Assembly: GCF_024172705.1 (NCBI RefSeq)
Contig: NZ_CP092900.1
Span: forward strand, 924,119 to 988,118
Source: Candidatus Comchoanobacter bicostacola
GTDB taxonomy: Bacteria; Pseudomonadota; Gammaproteobacteria; Comchoanobacterales; Comchoanobacteraceae
DNA: 64,000 nucleotides
Direction: 5' to 3'
Shown here in pieces: positions 26,166-34,582 of this stretch. The number at the start of each line of letters is the position of its first letter. Position 1 is the first letter of the stretch. Below the pieces are notes generated by a model. That model searched no databases. It was not told the origin of the DNA and was given only the letters and a program-made list of their open reading frames with translations. A program made the translations under genes and the position numbers.

Positions 26166-26225
26166 ATAAAAACTGACAACCTAAAAATCCAAAGTATAAA
26201 TCACATAGTTTATAGGAGTAGATCA

Positions 26226-26372
26226 ATGCAGATTAAACACAAAAAGATAGCAACGGGTGCAACCATTGGAAGTGTGACTGGATTTATAGTCAGCGGATTA
26301 TTTTATACCAACCTCTTTCCCATATTATTATTTTTAGCCCTTGGCGTTATTGTCGGAGGCCTAACCCCATAG
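26226..26372 (+). CDS. Small membrane protein, 48 aa
   Basis: A 48-codon gene with an AGGAG ribosome site eight bases before the ATG. The product starts MQIKHKKIATGATIGSVTGF, then has two short hydrophobic stretches with Gly spaced as in glycine-zipper helices (TGATIGSVTGFIVSG; LALGVIVGGL). It ends two bases before the convergent hemY stop. No family recognised; the ribosome site, length and hydrophobicity support a real small membrane protein. Confidence 0.55.
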   Translation: MQIKHKKIATGATIGSVTGFIVSGLFYTNLFPILLFLALGVIVGGLTP

Positions 26373-26374
26373 CA

Positions 26375-27445
26375 TTAGTGACTCAAAAAACGTCCCTTAA
26401 CGGAACGCTCAATGAGTTGCGCAGTATCTAATAAGCTTTCCCCACTTTGTGCAGCAAGATATGAGCGAACGTACAATAAATCTGCTTCATCTGGAGCCCG
26501 ACTTAACGCTTTATCCAAGACTTGTATTTTATTACTTATAGGAAGCTCGGAGTCAATAATCAACCCTAAAATACGCGGGTCCTCTAATAAGGTCAGCTGA
26601 GACAGCTGGTATACAAGCTGATCCCACTGCTTTGTATGACTCAAGCTATACAACTTATAATACGCCATAGTTTTATCCTGACTAATATCTCTAGATAAAG
26701 AGCCTACCTTTTGAACCAGCCCCCTGATATCATCCCTTTTAATGAACCGATCAAAGAGTGCCGCATAACTGAGGCCCAGTACTGAAACTGCTTCAGAATG
26801 GGGTAAAAACCTTCGAATGACAGATTCGTGCTCAATCAAGATAGAGTAATGATTGCTTATATTCACATAGCGAACCAATGATTGGACAATATCTTTAGTA
26901 TGTATATTACGCTTAATTGCATCTTCTAAAATACTGACTGCTCGATCACTTTGCTGCTGCTGATACGCCAAATAAGCACGGAACCAAATCAACCAACTCG
27001 ATGAGTAACGGCCAGAGTGTACAATCTTAGCCAACACTGTATCTAATTCATCCACCATTTGAGCCTGATTCATCCATAAAGCAATCCACAACTGATCAGA
27101 CACACTGAGGGATTGAATCATTTGCATTTGCTGCACAGCACGCACATACTCTTCATTCAATGCATAAATAATTGCCTGTTGCCTGGCCTGTTCAGCATCC
27201 TTAACTTTACGTGTCTGCCAATAAAACTTAAAACGACTGGGTAGCAACCTTAAGTCACGAATACGTGCAGTCAGCCAATTTAGAACTAAGATCAATAGCA
27301 CAAATAAAACAACTGCAAACCATAAATCAACCCCTACCTTATTTTGACCTACTATTAAGATAATTTCACCATGATAACTGGTGTATAAAATAGCAAACAA
27401 GCTCATTGCCAACGCTGAGAAGAATGCAATCAATTTATTCATCAC
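26375..27445 (-). CDS. hemY: HemY-like TPR membrane protein
   Basis: 356 residues. Two N-terminal membrane helices flank a HGEIILIVGQNKVGVDLWFA segment that matches the HemY N-terminus (GYVLIQTxxYxIETSV). After NWLTARIRDL comes a long TPR-like helical region. HemY is an inner-membrane protein of uncertain role in heme biosynthesis, normally last in hemC-hemD-hemX-hemY. Here it follows only a short HemX-like gene and overlaps it by 11 bases. Confidence 0.75.
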   Translation of the reverse strand: MMNKLIAFFSALAMSLFAILYTSYHGEIILIVGQNKVGVDLWFAVVLFVLLILVLNWLTARIRDLRLLPSRFKFYWQTRKVKDAEQARQQAIIYALNEEYVRAVQQMQMIQSLSVSDQLWIALWMNQAQMVDELDTVLAKIVHSGRYSSSWLIWFRAYLAYQQQQSDRAVSILEDAIKRNIHTKDIVQSLVRYVNISNHYSILIEHESVIRRFLPHSEAVSVLGLSYAALFDRFIKRDDIRGLVQKVGSLSRDISQDKTMAYYKLYSLSHTKQWDQLVYQLSQLTLLEDPRILGLIIDSELPISNKIQVLDKALSRAPDEADLLYVRSYLAAQSGESLLDTAQLIERSVKGRFLSH

Positions 27446-27986
27446 TACCTCCTACACGCTTAGTCATAAGCAATGATATGGATGGATTTTCTTGCCACGA
27501 TAGATCCGATTGATCTAACCAGGTCTGTAACATCACCTGGATGTCATCCCAACCAACAAAACCATTTTGTGCAGACAACCATCCCAGTTGTAGAATCATC
27601 TTTAACTCCTTCAAATTTTCATTCTTAGCCGTTGACTCAAAATAAAAAGGACCTTTTTTTGCAGACAGAGTATCCGGTGTATGCAATAAATCATTAATAG
27701 CTGCTAAAACATGCTCCCTTCTCTCTCTCTCTTCCTCTATTTGAGAACATAAGCGTTGCGTCTCCGCCTCCGGTAACTCGTCTATCAGGGCTAATACTCT
27801 GTCATACTGTCCCAGACCCATCCATATTGGAACTTCATTAAAACCCTCCGGCATTTGGTACACCTGAGTCACTTGTGGGTTGATATGACTGAGCGCATGC
27901 AACCTATACTCTAGCCGAACAACATAACCTAAAAAACACAGAACAAACAAACCCACAGACACTGGCATTATTTTTTTTAACATCAT
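27435..27986 (-). CDS. Short HemX-like membrane-anchored protein
   Basis: 183 residues: an N-terminal membrane helix (about 7-23) and a helical periplasmic domain with an acidic segment (RLCSQIEEERERREH). Its place directly before hemY and its topology suggest a much reduced HemX (usually about 350-400 residues), but no motif proves it. It could equally be an unrelated hemY partner. It overlaps the hemY start. Confidence 0.4.
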   Translation of the reverse strand: MMLKKIMPVSVGLFVLCFLGYVVRLEYRLHALSHINPQVTQVYQMPEGFNEVPIWMGLGQYDRVLALIDELPEAETQRLCSQIEEERERREHVLAAINDLLHTPDTLSAKKGPFYFESTAKNENLKELKMILQLGWLSAQNGFVGWDDIQVMLQTWLDQSDLSWQENPSISLLMTKRVGGSDE

Positions 27987-28142
27987 ATTTTATCATAGAA
28001 ATAATTTATTATAGCAAATCCAATAATGAATACCAGAGCATGTCCAATTGATATATATAACATTAGCCAAAGACTGGTATTTTTTGATTGTGCTTAACCA
28101 TAAGCCACTTTATTATTTATAGAGAGTAAAATTAATTAAACT

Positions 28143-29084
28143 ATGGCTAATTCATCACAAGTTCATAACCTGTATGAACAATTAAGCGCATTATTTTCAT
28201 ATGAGGCATCCGATTTAAAACAAGGGACTCTTATAAAAAATAACACGCTTCACTTTCACTTCCCAGTAGATGATAAACAGCAAGAACTAACAAAAATACT
28301 GACTAAATTTGATTTAACATTCAAACAAGATATCTTAACACATAAATCCAAGCACACCGCCCATCCTAATATTAGCAACATTATTGCGATTGGCTCTGGC
28401 AAAGGTGGCGTTGGAAAGTCAACTGTGACTTATTTAATCGCACAAGCACTCATCCAACAGGGTGCACGTGTTGGCATATTAGATGCTGATATCTATGGCC
28501 CCAGTCAAACGCTACTGCATCAAACAACAGACACACCTAAAATCACAGACAACAAGATGAATCCTATCAAGGTGCAAGGGGCTTTTCTTATGTCTATTGC
28601 TCTAATTTGCTCGGTTAAAAAGGCAATGATGTGGCGCGGTCCAATGATCGCTAAAGCCATCACCCAAATGTATCAACAAACACTTTGGCCCCAGCTGGAC
28701 TACTTACTAATCGACCTTCCTCCTGGTACAGGAGATGTACCCATTTCAATCTGCCAAAACTTACCTTTAACCGGACATTGTACGATCAGGCAACCTCACC
28801 CACTTACTGAGATGGATGCCATTCGGTATGAAACGATGATGGAAGCACTCAATATTCCAAGAATCATCCATATTGAAAACCATGTATACCCTTGTATCAG
28901 AAAAACAAAACCAACGGATCATGCCATACATACTTTGTCCTATAACCCAGATTATCAAAAAGTATCACCTATAGGTGACACAGCCGTACATGAACTAGCC
29001 CGATCTATGGCCATTCAACTATGTACATTGCCCGTTGCATGCCATGCATTCAGTGGGTTTACAGTTAAACAACGAGAGGAGTAA
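28143..29084 (+). CDS. Mrp/ApbC-like ATPase lacking the cluster-binding CxxC
   Basis: 313 residues. A short N-terminal domain precedes the deviant Walker A box NIIAIGSGKGGVGKSTVTY (about 79-97), then GILDADIYGPSQT, MMWRGPM and LDYLLIDLPPGTGDV, all diagnostic of ApbC/Mrp/NBP35 scaffold ATPases. In ApbC the next landmarks are TTPQDIAL and an ENMSYxxCxxCG loop. Here they read TIRQPHPLTEM and IENHVYPCIRKT, leaving one Cys of the pair. Loading of 4Fe-4S clusters may be lost or altered. It is three bases upstream of dcd. Confidence 0.85.
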   Translation: MANSSQVHNLYEQLSALFSYEASDLKQGTLIKNNTLHFHFPVDDKQQELTKILTKFDLTFKQDILTHKSKHTAHPNISNIIAIGSGKGGVGKSTVTYLIAQALIQQGARVGILDADIYGPSQTLLHQTTDTPKITDNKMNPIKVQGAFLMSIALICSVKKAMMWRGPMIAKAITQMYQQTLWPQLDYLLIDLPPGTGDVPISICQNLPLTGHCTIRQPHPLTEMDAIRYETMMEALNIPRIIHIENHVYPCIRKTKPTDHAIHTLSYNPDYQKVSPIGDTAVHELARSMAIQLCTLPVACHAFSGFTVKQREE

Positions 29085-29087
29085 AGC

Positions 29088-29660
29088 ATGTCTGTACTAT
29101 CTGACAAAGAGATTCATTACTATGCCACCCAGCATAATATGATTTCACCCTATCAAAAGGAGTTAAAACGCAAAGGCGTTATTTCTTCTGGGACTTCAAG
29201 CTATGGCTATGATGCACGACTGGATAACCAGTTTAAAGTATTTACTAATATCCACTCTACACACATCGACCCAAAAAACTTCGATGAAAAAAGTTTTTTA
29301 TTCTTAGAAACTGATGTCTGTATTATACCCCCCAACTCATTCGCACTTGGAAGAACTGTGGAAAAGTTCAAAATACCTAGAAATGTCATAACGATATGCC
29401 TTGGAAAATCCACCTATGCACGTTGTGGGATCATTGTAAATGTCACCCCTCTAGAGCCAGAATGGGAAGGACACGTAACATTAGAGTTCTCGAATACGAC
29501 ACCGTTACCAGCCTACCTCTATGCAGGTGAAGGAATCGCCCAAATGATATTCTTAACGGCTAATGAAGTATGTGAGACATCTTATAAGGACAGGAACGGT
29601 AAATATATGGGACAGACAGACATTACACTGCCCAAAGTAGAAACGGTTGGAGAGCAATAA
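29088..29660 (+). CDS. dcd: dCTP deaminase
   Basis: 190 residues, the family length. Motifs: [14 protein letters not shown] (about 31-44), [48 protein letters not shown], with the catalytic Glu in VTLEFSN and the nucleotide-binding Ser-Thr-Tyr-Ala-Arg. It deaminates dCTP to dUTP in the route to dTMP. It ends just before a bidirectional terminator. Confidence 0.96.
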   Translation: MSVLSDKEIHYYATQHNMISPYQKELKRKGVISSGTSSYGYDARLDNQFKVFTNIHSTHIDPKNFDEKSFLFLETDVCIIPPNSFALGRTVEKFKIPRNVITICLGKSTYARCGIIVNVTPLEPEWEGHVTLEFSNTTPLPAYLYAGEGIAQMIFLTANEVCETSYKDRNGKYMGQTDITLPKVETVGEQ

Positions 29661-29687
29661 AAAAAAGGCGCCTTAGGCGCCCTTTTT
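29661..29687. terminator. Bidirectional terminator between dcd and ihfB
   Basis: An inverted repeat GGCGCC-TTA-GGCGCC (29667-29681) with a run of A on the left and T on the right, so it can end transcripts from both convergent genes. Confidence 0.88.
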
Positions 29688-29698
29688 AATTCAAAGCT

Positions 29699-30037
29699 TT
29701 AAGCCTCTTCACGAGAAGGCCTGGTTTCCTTTATCTTCTTGATAGGGAACTTAGACTTAGATGCATCAACAACCTTACGCATATTACGCCCTGCTCTAAA
29801 ATGAACACGACCACGCACACCCACTTCAACCTGCTTTCTGGTTCTAGGGTTTCTTGCTGTTTTAGCGGATCTCTTTCTTACTTCAAAGGTCCCAAAGCCT
29901 CTTAACTCAATCCGTTGCTCTTCAATTAAAGCCTCAGATAGAATTTCAAAAAACAGCTTGGTAGCAAGCGCTACATCACCAGCTGGCCAATGAGGAAAGC
30001 GCTCTGCCATATTTATATTAACTTCAGATCTAACCAT
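29699..30037 (-). CDS. ihfB: IHF beta / HU-family DNA-bending protein
   Basis: 112 residues from the ATG at 30037, which has a GGAG site six bases upstream; the TTG four codons earlier lacks one. The N-terminus VRSEVNINMAERFPHWPAGDVALATKLFFEIL, the RIELRGFGTFEVRKRSAKTARNPRTRK beta arm and HFRAGRNMRKVVD match IHF beta closely. The C-terminal tail (KSKFPIKKIKETRPSREEA) extends beyond the usual end by about 15 residues and is basic. IHF alpha is not in the window. It bends DNA for replication and recombination. Confidence 0.88.
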   Translation of the reverse strand: MVRSEVNINMAERFPHWPAGDVALATKLFFEILSEALIEEQRIELRGFGTFEVRKRSAKTARNPRTRKQVEVGVRGRVHFRAGRNMRKVVDASKSKFPIKKIKETRPSREEA

Positions 30038-30079
30038 CACGAACTCCAAAATAAAATTATTTTACATAAACTTATATAG

Positions 30080-30108
30080 AAATTAGCACACAGCCCTATT
30101 CAGGTCAA
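30080..30108 (-). promoter_or_regulatory. Candidate sigma70 promoter of ihfB
   Basis: Minus-strand TTGACC (30103-30108) and TAATTT (30080-30085) with a 17-base spacer, about 42 bases before the ihfB ATG. Confidence 0.5.
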
Positions 30109-30120
30109 GTCATGCAAATA

Positions 30121-30148
30121 AAAAAGAGGCTTAAAGAAGCCTCTTTTT
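30121..30148 (-). terminator. Rho-independent terminator after the duplicated-module gene
   Basis: Seven-pair stem GAGGCTT/AAGCCTC (30126-30132, 30137-30143) with a four-base loop and T runs on both strands. It lies 17 bases past the stop of the 483-residue gene. Confidence 0.85.
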
Positions 30149-30164
30149 ACGATATTAAAGGAAA

Positions 30165-31616
30165 TTAAGCCATACTAATACCATTAACAGGAGGAGCACC
30201 TGCTGCTGTATCGTCTGTCATAGCATTGGCTGGCATCTCTTCGCTACTGAAACAATCCGAATTAACTGCATTATCAAAACAAGCTCGTAGCTGCTCTTTT
30301 GCACCTAGAGATTCCTTTACCTTACCTGGAATAAAGATATGCTTAAGCGCAGATAAAACAAACTTGAATGCAGAAATTATCACACCCACTGTCATCTGTT
30401 TTAGAATCTGGTGGTATTGGCCTAATTTTCTAAATACACTACTCAAGAATGAGCGTTTACCACGTACTGCATTTTTCGCTTTTGTCTTATAGCTCTCAGC
30501 AAGACCTTTTGGCGTGTCAGTCATCTTGGCGCGTGCACAAACCTCTGCAACCAAACCTTGTTGCTTCAAGTTTCCGTATTGAGTTTTGAAATGCTCTAAA
30601 GGTTTTTCAGACTTACTTACTTTCATTAGACCATCTTTAGGAACTAATGCATTAGCAATCGCTTTAAAGGCGCGCTTTAATGCAGCAAAAATCTTTTCGA
30701 AGAATGCGGCAGCTCCTTTTTCGGTCACAGTAGCTTCCTTTAGCTTTTCAGTTAACGCACTTAATTCGTCAAACTTAGCAACCAATGCAGATTTAGGAGC
30801 AACAGTTAAATGCTTGTTTAATGCCTCTTTGAACGCTTCTTTTTCATCATCTTTAAAATCCTTTAAAAGATCACCACCCTCGAACTCTTTCAACAAGGAC
30901 CTTAGGTCTTCATTCTGGTAATCTTCCAGGCTGTAATCCTTCGCTTCTTTTACTGCTGTAAGTAAATCTTTTAAACGACCCTTCGCTTCATCATTCAAAT
31001 CGACTGCTTCTTTTTCCTCAACCTCTGCCTCAACAATCATATTATCAAATGACAATTCTGAAATCCCTGAAACCAATTCTTGTATCTGCTGAGTCAACTC
31101 ACCTGACACAGGAGCTGTCTTAACCTTTGCTTCACCTTCTGCTGTAATCGCTTTTAAACGATCAGTTACCTTATCGTATAGAGCTTTTGCCTTATCATTA
31201 TCCAACGCTTTTAAGTTCTCATGTTTGAATCCACCATCTGCGTAGTCGTTTTTCAACCCTTGAAGCGCTCCACAACTGAGATCTTTAGCCACTTCATATC
31301 CTGTCTCATTAACTTTGGCATCATCCAGCAAACCCTTTAACTCATGTAAATATTCATCATTTAATTTAACTTTTGCACTATCAGCAGGCTTGTCCTCTTT
31401 TTTATCAGAAACTTTAAGCTCACCAGAAACTTTAGAAAGTTTACTGATCACTGCCATAACTTGACGTTGAAACTTAGTCTGAGCATCCTGAGTGCCTAAT
31501 GCTGTAGGCTTGGATCCCTGAACAGCTTTGAAATCCTTAACTGCAGACTCTAACTGACTCTTGTACGAGAGAACATCCTCCAGCCTTTGTATATCAGCTC
31601 TGTTGTCTATGTTCAT
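30165..31616 (-). CDS. Orphan helical protein with a duplicated ~70-residue module, 483 aa
   Basis: No family recognised. The product is rich in K, E, D, L and A, has no signal peptide, and looks almost wholly helical. Two copies of a module are visible: residues about 83-158 (VKLNDEYLHELKGLLDDAK... ending LYDKVTDRLKAI) and about 205-273 (VDLNDEAKGRLKDLLTAVK... ending FKEALNKHLTVA). After a stretch of amphipathic helices (AAFFEKIFAALKRAFKAIANAL) there is one hydrophobic segment (GVIISAFKFVLSALKHIFI, about 411-429). The C-terminal 30 residues are polar and acidic, with CFSSEEMPANAMTDD. It has its own promoter, ribosome site (AGGAG) and terminator, so it is a stand-alone expressed gene. A host-interaction role is a guess. 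Confidence 0.6.
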   Translation of the reverse strand: MNIDNRADIQRLEDVLSYKSQLESAVKDFKAVQGSKPTALGTQDAQTKFQRQVMAVISKLSKVSGELKVSDKKEDKPADSAKVKLNDEYLHELKGLLDDAKVNETGYEVAKDLSCGALQGLKNDYADGGFKHENLKALDNDKAKALYDKVTDRLKAITAEGEAKVKTAPVSGELTQQIQELVSGISELSFDNMIVEAEVEEKEAVDLNDEAKGRLKDLLTAVKEAKDYSLEDYQNEDLRSLLKEFEGGDLLKDFKDDEKEAFKEALNKHLTVAPKSALVAKFDELSALTEKLKEATVTEKGAAAFFEKIFAALKRAFKAIANALVPKDGLMKVSKSEKPLEHFKTQYGNLKQQGLVAEVCARAKMTDTPKGLAESYKTKAKNAVRGKRSFLSSVFRKLGQYHQILKQMTVGVIISAFKFVLSALKHIFIPGKVKESLGAKEQLRACFDNAVNSDCFSSEEMPANAMTDDTAAGAPPVNGISMA

Positions 31617-31705
31617 ATCTAATAACTCCTATTACTTATTAAAAACAAATTAACCACAAACCCATGAGGCGATCAAGAACAGATCCTTTATATATGCTTA
31701 AATAA

Positions 31706-31733
31706 TTTATATCCATATAGCTAATGTAGACAA
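31706..31733 (-). promoter_or_regulatory. Candidate sigma70 promoter of the duplicated-module gene
   Basis: Minus-strand TTGTCT (31728-31733) and TATAAA (31706-31711) with a 16-base spacer; the leader would be about 80 bases. Confidence 0.5.
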
Positions 31734-31857
31734 ACTCTAAATCGTTATCAAACACCATCTAAAATGACTGATTACAAACAATAAAAAGCAACTACCCTAG
31801 ACATTTAACGCTTTCCAACCTAAACTCTATTTAAGTGAACAATTATACACCAGTATT

Positions 31858-32559
31858 ATGCAGCAAACCCTTGATTTACTCACCAACCCTGAACAGTCAT
31901 TCGACAACTTTATCGGATTAACTAATGACGAAGTTAAAAGAAAAATAAACTTTTTTTTAAGATCAAATGATATGCTCCATTGTGTTATCAAAGGATTGAA
32001 AGGAAGTGGAAAAACACATCTTATTGCTGCTTGCTGCCACCAAATTACTGCTCACGGAGAGAAAGCATGCTTAATTAACCTTAAGCGTCCTCAGCATATT
32101 GAAAACCTATTAAAAAAAGAAACGCTACCTCAGCTGGTATGTATTGATGACACACAGCTAGCCACTAACAATAAAGAGCTCGAGGTTCTCTTATTTAGAC
32201 TCTACAACCATATCGAACAATCAGGTAAAAAGATGATTTGGGCCAGCAGAGACTTTAACCTCAGCCCCTTTTCACGAAAAGACCTCAACTCTCGTTATAG
32301 TGCTATGCTATCCCTAGAACTACATCCGAACTCACCTGAGGAAAACTACCTTATTATAAAGCACTTTATCCAGCAATCCCAAATTGTTATTTCTAATGAA
32401 GCGTGCCAATTATTAATAAAAGAATACAACCGAGACTTAAGCGCCTTAACCAACAAATTAAAAGAAATCAGCGCCTATGCTTGTTCTCATAAAAAGAAAA
32501 TCACCCTGAAGATCTGCCGGAACCTGATCGGATACGACTTGCATCAGCTTGCTGAATAA
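31858..32559 (+). CDS. hda: DnaA-homologous regulator Hda
   Basis: 233 residues, exactly the E. coli Hda length. The N-terminus MQQTLDLL resembles the beta-clamp binding motif (QLSLPL), followed by SFDNFIG, Walker A LKGSGKTHLI, Walker B LPQLVCIDDTQL and IEQSGKKMIWASR with the sensor I region. The DnaA-type lid helices are at the C-terminus; no DNA-binding domain IV. Hda with the clamp stimulates DnaA-ATP hydrolysis and limits initiation. Its last 59 bases overlap the convergent rnt gene. Confidence 0.87.
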   Translation: MQQTLDLLTNPEQSFDNFIGLTNDEVKRKINFFLRSNDMLHCVIKGLKGSGKTHLIAACCHQITAHGEKACLINLKRPQHIENLLKKETLPQLVCIDDTQLATNNKELEVLLFRLYNHIEQSGKKMIWASRDFNLSPFSRKDLNSRYSAMLSLELHPNSPEENYLIIKHFIQQSQIVISNEACQLLIKEYNRDLSALTNKLKEISAYACSHKKKITLKICRNLIGYDLHQLAE

Positions 32560-33127
32560 GTTTGGAAAAAAGCTCAGATGTAATGGTTGCATCATACAGT
32601 GCACCATGCGCTTGTGCATCATCAAAAGGAAGCCTTGCTTTCCTAACCGCTTTAGCCAGTACTGTTTCCCCTAGCAACGCTGCACTTAAGGTTGCTGTGT
32701 CCATCACCAAAAACCGATGTAACTGAAGTGGAAGCTGATGCCGCTCTGCCGCTGCTTGCAGAAAAGACAAATCAAATTGTCCGTTATGCCCTACCAAGAC
32801 TGACCGACTACAACCTAAAAAATCCATATACTTACTAATTTCTTCATTCAGCAACTGAATAACTTCAGCTTCTGGCTTTGCCATTCTAAATGGATGATCT
32901 GGTATAATTTGCGTAAACTCAAGCGCTGCCTCATCGAGCTCAAGACCCGGTTCTGGAATCACATGCTCATGAAATATATGGATAGGTTGTAAAATACCCT
33001 CATCATAGTTCATAAATACAGCAGCTACTTCTAACAATGCATTTTCATTTGGGTCAAAACCTGCTGTTTCAATGTCAATGACAACTGGAAGCAAGCCTTT
33101 AAACCGCCGATCTATTGTATACTTCAT
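32501..33127 (-). CDS. rnt: Ribonuclease T
   Basis: 208 residues from the ATG at 33127 (family N-terminus RRFKGLLPVVIDIETAGFDP). DEDDh exonuclease residues: DIETAG, VGHNGQFDLSFLQAAAER, and QAHGALYDA with the His/Asp pair. RFLVMDTATLSAALLGETVLAKAV matches the Rnt-specific TFDTAALAGLALGQTVLAKAC. It trims tRNA and small RNA 3' ends. The last 59 bases overlap hda, and the tail encoded there (RIRSGSGRSSG) is low-complexity, likely imposed by the overlap. Confidence 0.9.
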   Translation of the reverse strand: MKYTIDRRFKGLLPVVIDIETAGFDPNENALLEVAAVFMNYDEGILQPIHIFHEHVIPEPGLELDEAALEFTQIIPDHPFRMAKPEAEVIQLLNEEISKYMDFLGCSRSVLVGHNGQFDLSFLQAAAERHQLPLQLHRFLVMDTATLSAALLGETVLAKAVRKARLPFDDAQAHGALYDATITSELFSKLIQQADASRIRSGSGRSSG

Positions 33128-33186
33128 TATTATACCCCACAGTAATGACCACAGTATGGAGAATAATCCTAAAAAACTCAAGTTAA

Positions 33187-33828
33187 TTAATAGTTAATCA
33201 TTTCAAAACCTGACTTAGACCCCACAAACAAATGATCAAAACGCCTAATTGAAAACACCCCATTATCGATAACACCTGGGATGCTATTTAACCTAGACTC
33301 TACTAACTCAGGGTCTAACAGTGAGGCTCCATGGAGGTCTAAGATAACATTATGAGCATCAGTTAAATAACCCTCTCGATAAACCGGAGTTCCATACTGT
33401 GCTGCCAATACTCTAGCAGCTGAAGACCTCGCAGCCTCCAATACTTCAATAGCCACTGGAAAATCCAATAACTCAACACACTTTGATGCATCAACAATAC
33501 CTACAAAATTGTCTGACGCATGCGCTAAGCATTTTTCCATTGTATGTGCGCCACCACCTCCTTTAATAGAAACGCCACTTGGCAGCACTTGATCTGCACC
33601 ATCTACATAAACATCTATACGACCGACCTCATTAAGCTCAACGACATTAAAACCTCTTTCTTGTAAGCGCTTTGTTGTTCGATGAGAGCTAGAAACGATA
33701 TACTGCGCAACACCTTCTTCTAATTGATCAATCAAAAGATCGACTGTAGTTCCTGTACCAATACCCAATACTTCTACGGGCTGTAGCCAAGATAAAAAAC
33801 CATTAACTGCTTGTCTTTTTCCTTCCAT
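33187..33828 (-). CDS. rpiA: Ribose-5-phosphate isomerase A
   Basis: 213 residues, near the 219 of E. coli. Motifs: VLGIGTGTTVDLLIDQL, SSHRTTKRLQERGF, DVYVDGADQV, IKGGGGAHTMEKCLA (with catalytic Asp/Lys context), ASKCVELLDFPVAIEVL and IPGVIDNGVFS. It interconverts ribose-5-P and ribulose-5-P and works with the transketolase encoded upstream on the same strand. It overlaps apaH by 26 bases. Confidence 0.94.
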   Translation of the reverse strand: MEGKRQAVNGFLSWLQPVEVLGIGTGTTVDLLIDQLEEGVAQYIVSSSHRTTKRLQERGFNVVELNEVGRIDVYVDGADQVLPSGVSIKGGGGAHTMEKCLAHASDNFVGIVDASKCVELLDFPVAIEVLEAARSSAARVLAAQYGTPVYREGYLTDAHNVILDLHGASLLDPELVESRLNSIPGVIDNGVFSIRRFDHLFVGSKSGFEMINY

Positions 33829-34582
33829 CTTTCTGCTCCTGCTTACAACTGTAGCCTTTATGGTTTGTCATATCATAACCCAGCAATGACCCACCATATA
33901 CAGCGCCACCGTCTAAGTTTCTCCAAGTTTCACCTGAAGCCCCGTTTAGCCGAGCCCAGTGCCCAAAATAAGTAAAATAGGGATCCTTTCTCAGCGTCTC
34001 ATACCACGGAACTAAATGAGGATGCTCTTCAGGGTGCCCGGTAGCAGACAACTCAAGCATGCCTTTGTTTGTATAATAACGCGCACGAACAAAAATATGC
34101 AACGCTAACTGAAGACACTCACCCTCAGATAAACCAGCTGACCACTTGAGTTCAAGAGGCTCCGACAACCCACCAAACAACTGCCCTGGGTTTTCTTGGA
34201 TAAGCTGCTCTAGCTTTTGTGCCCACAATAACGCCTCATCTTGAGACCATGACGGCTCAAGTGAAGCATGCACAATCCAACAATTATTAATTAACTTCAA
34301 GATAGACTGTTTGGATAAATGTTCATACCATTTGCCCGCAGATACACCACTATGCTTGCCTAAAAAAAAATCCTTCATCCAATACAAGTCATGATTTCCA
34401 AGCACACACTCAATATTATTGCTACAAGCCCAATCCAGTACTTTTTCATCATGGGGACCCTTGCCCACTAAATCACCCAGTAGAATTAAACGATCTTTTA
34501 CAGAATCATAACCCATTTTTTTCAGGAGTGCTTGCAGTGTCCAATAGCAACCATGTATATCACCGACTAGCAAGACCCTCAT
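33803..34582 (-). CDS. apaH: Bis(5'-nucleosyl)-tetraphosphatase, symmetrical (ApaH)
   Basis: 259 residues from the ATG at 34582, which shares one base with the phosphate transporter stop (TAATG). Metallophosphatase motifs: VGDIHGCYWTLQALL, LILLGDLVGKGP and VLGNHDLYWM. ApaH-typical C-terminus: YFTYFGHWARLNG, NLDGGAVYGGSLLGYD. It hydrolyses Ap4A to two ADP. Confidence 0.93.
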   Translation of the reverse strand: MRVLLVGDIHGCYWTLQALLKKMGYDSVKDRLILLGDLVGKGPHDEKVLDWACSNNIECVLGNHDLYWMKDFFLGKHSGVSAGKWYEHLSKQSILKLINNCWIVHASLEPSWSQDEALLWAQKLEQLIQENPGQLFGGLSEPLELKWSAGLSEGECLQLALHIFVRARYYTNKGMLELSATGHPEEHPHLVPWYETLRKDPYFTYFGHWARLNGASGETWRNLDGGAVYGGSLLGYDMTNHKGYSCKQEQKDGRKKTSS

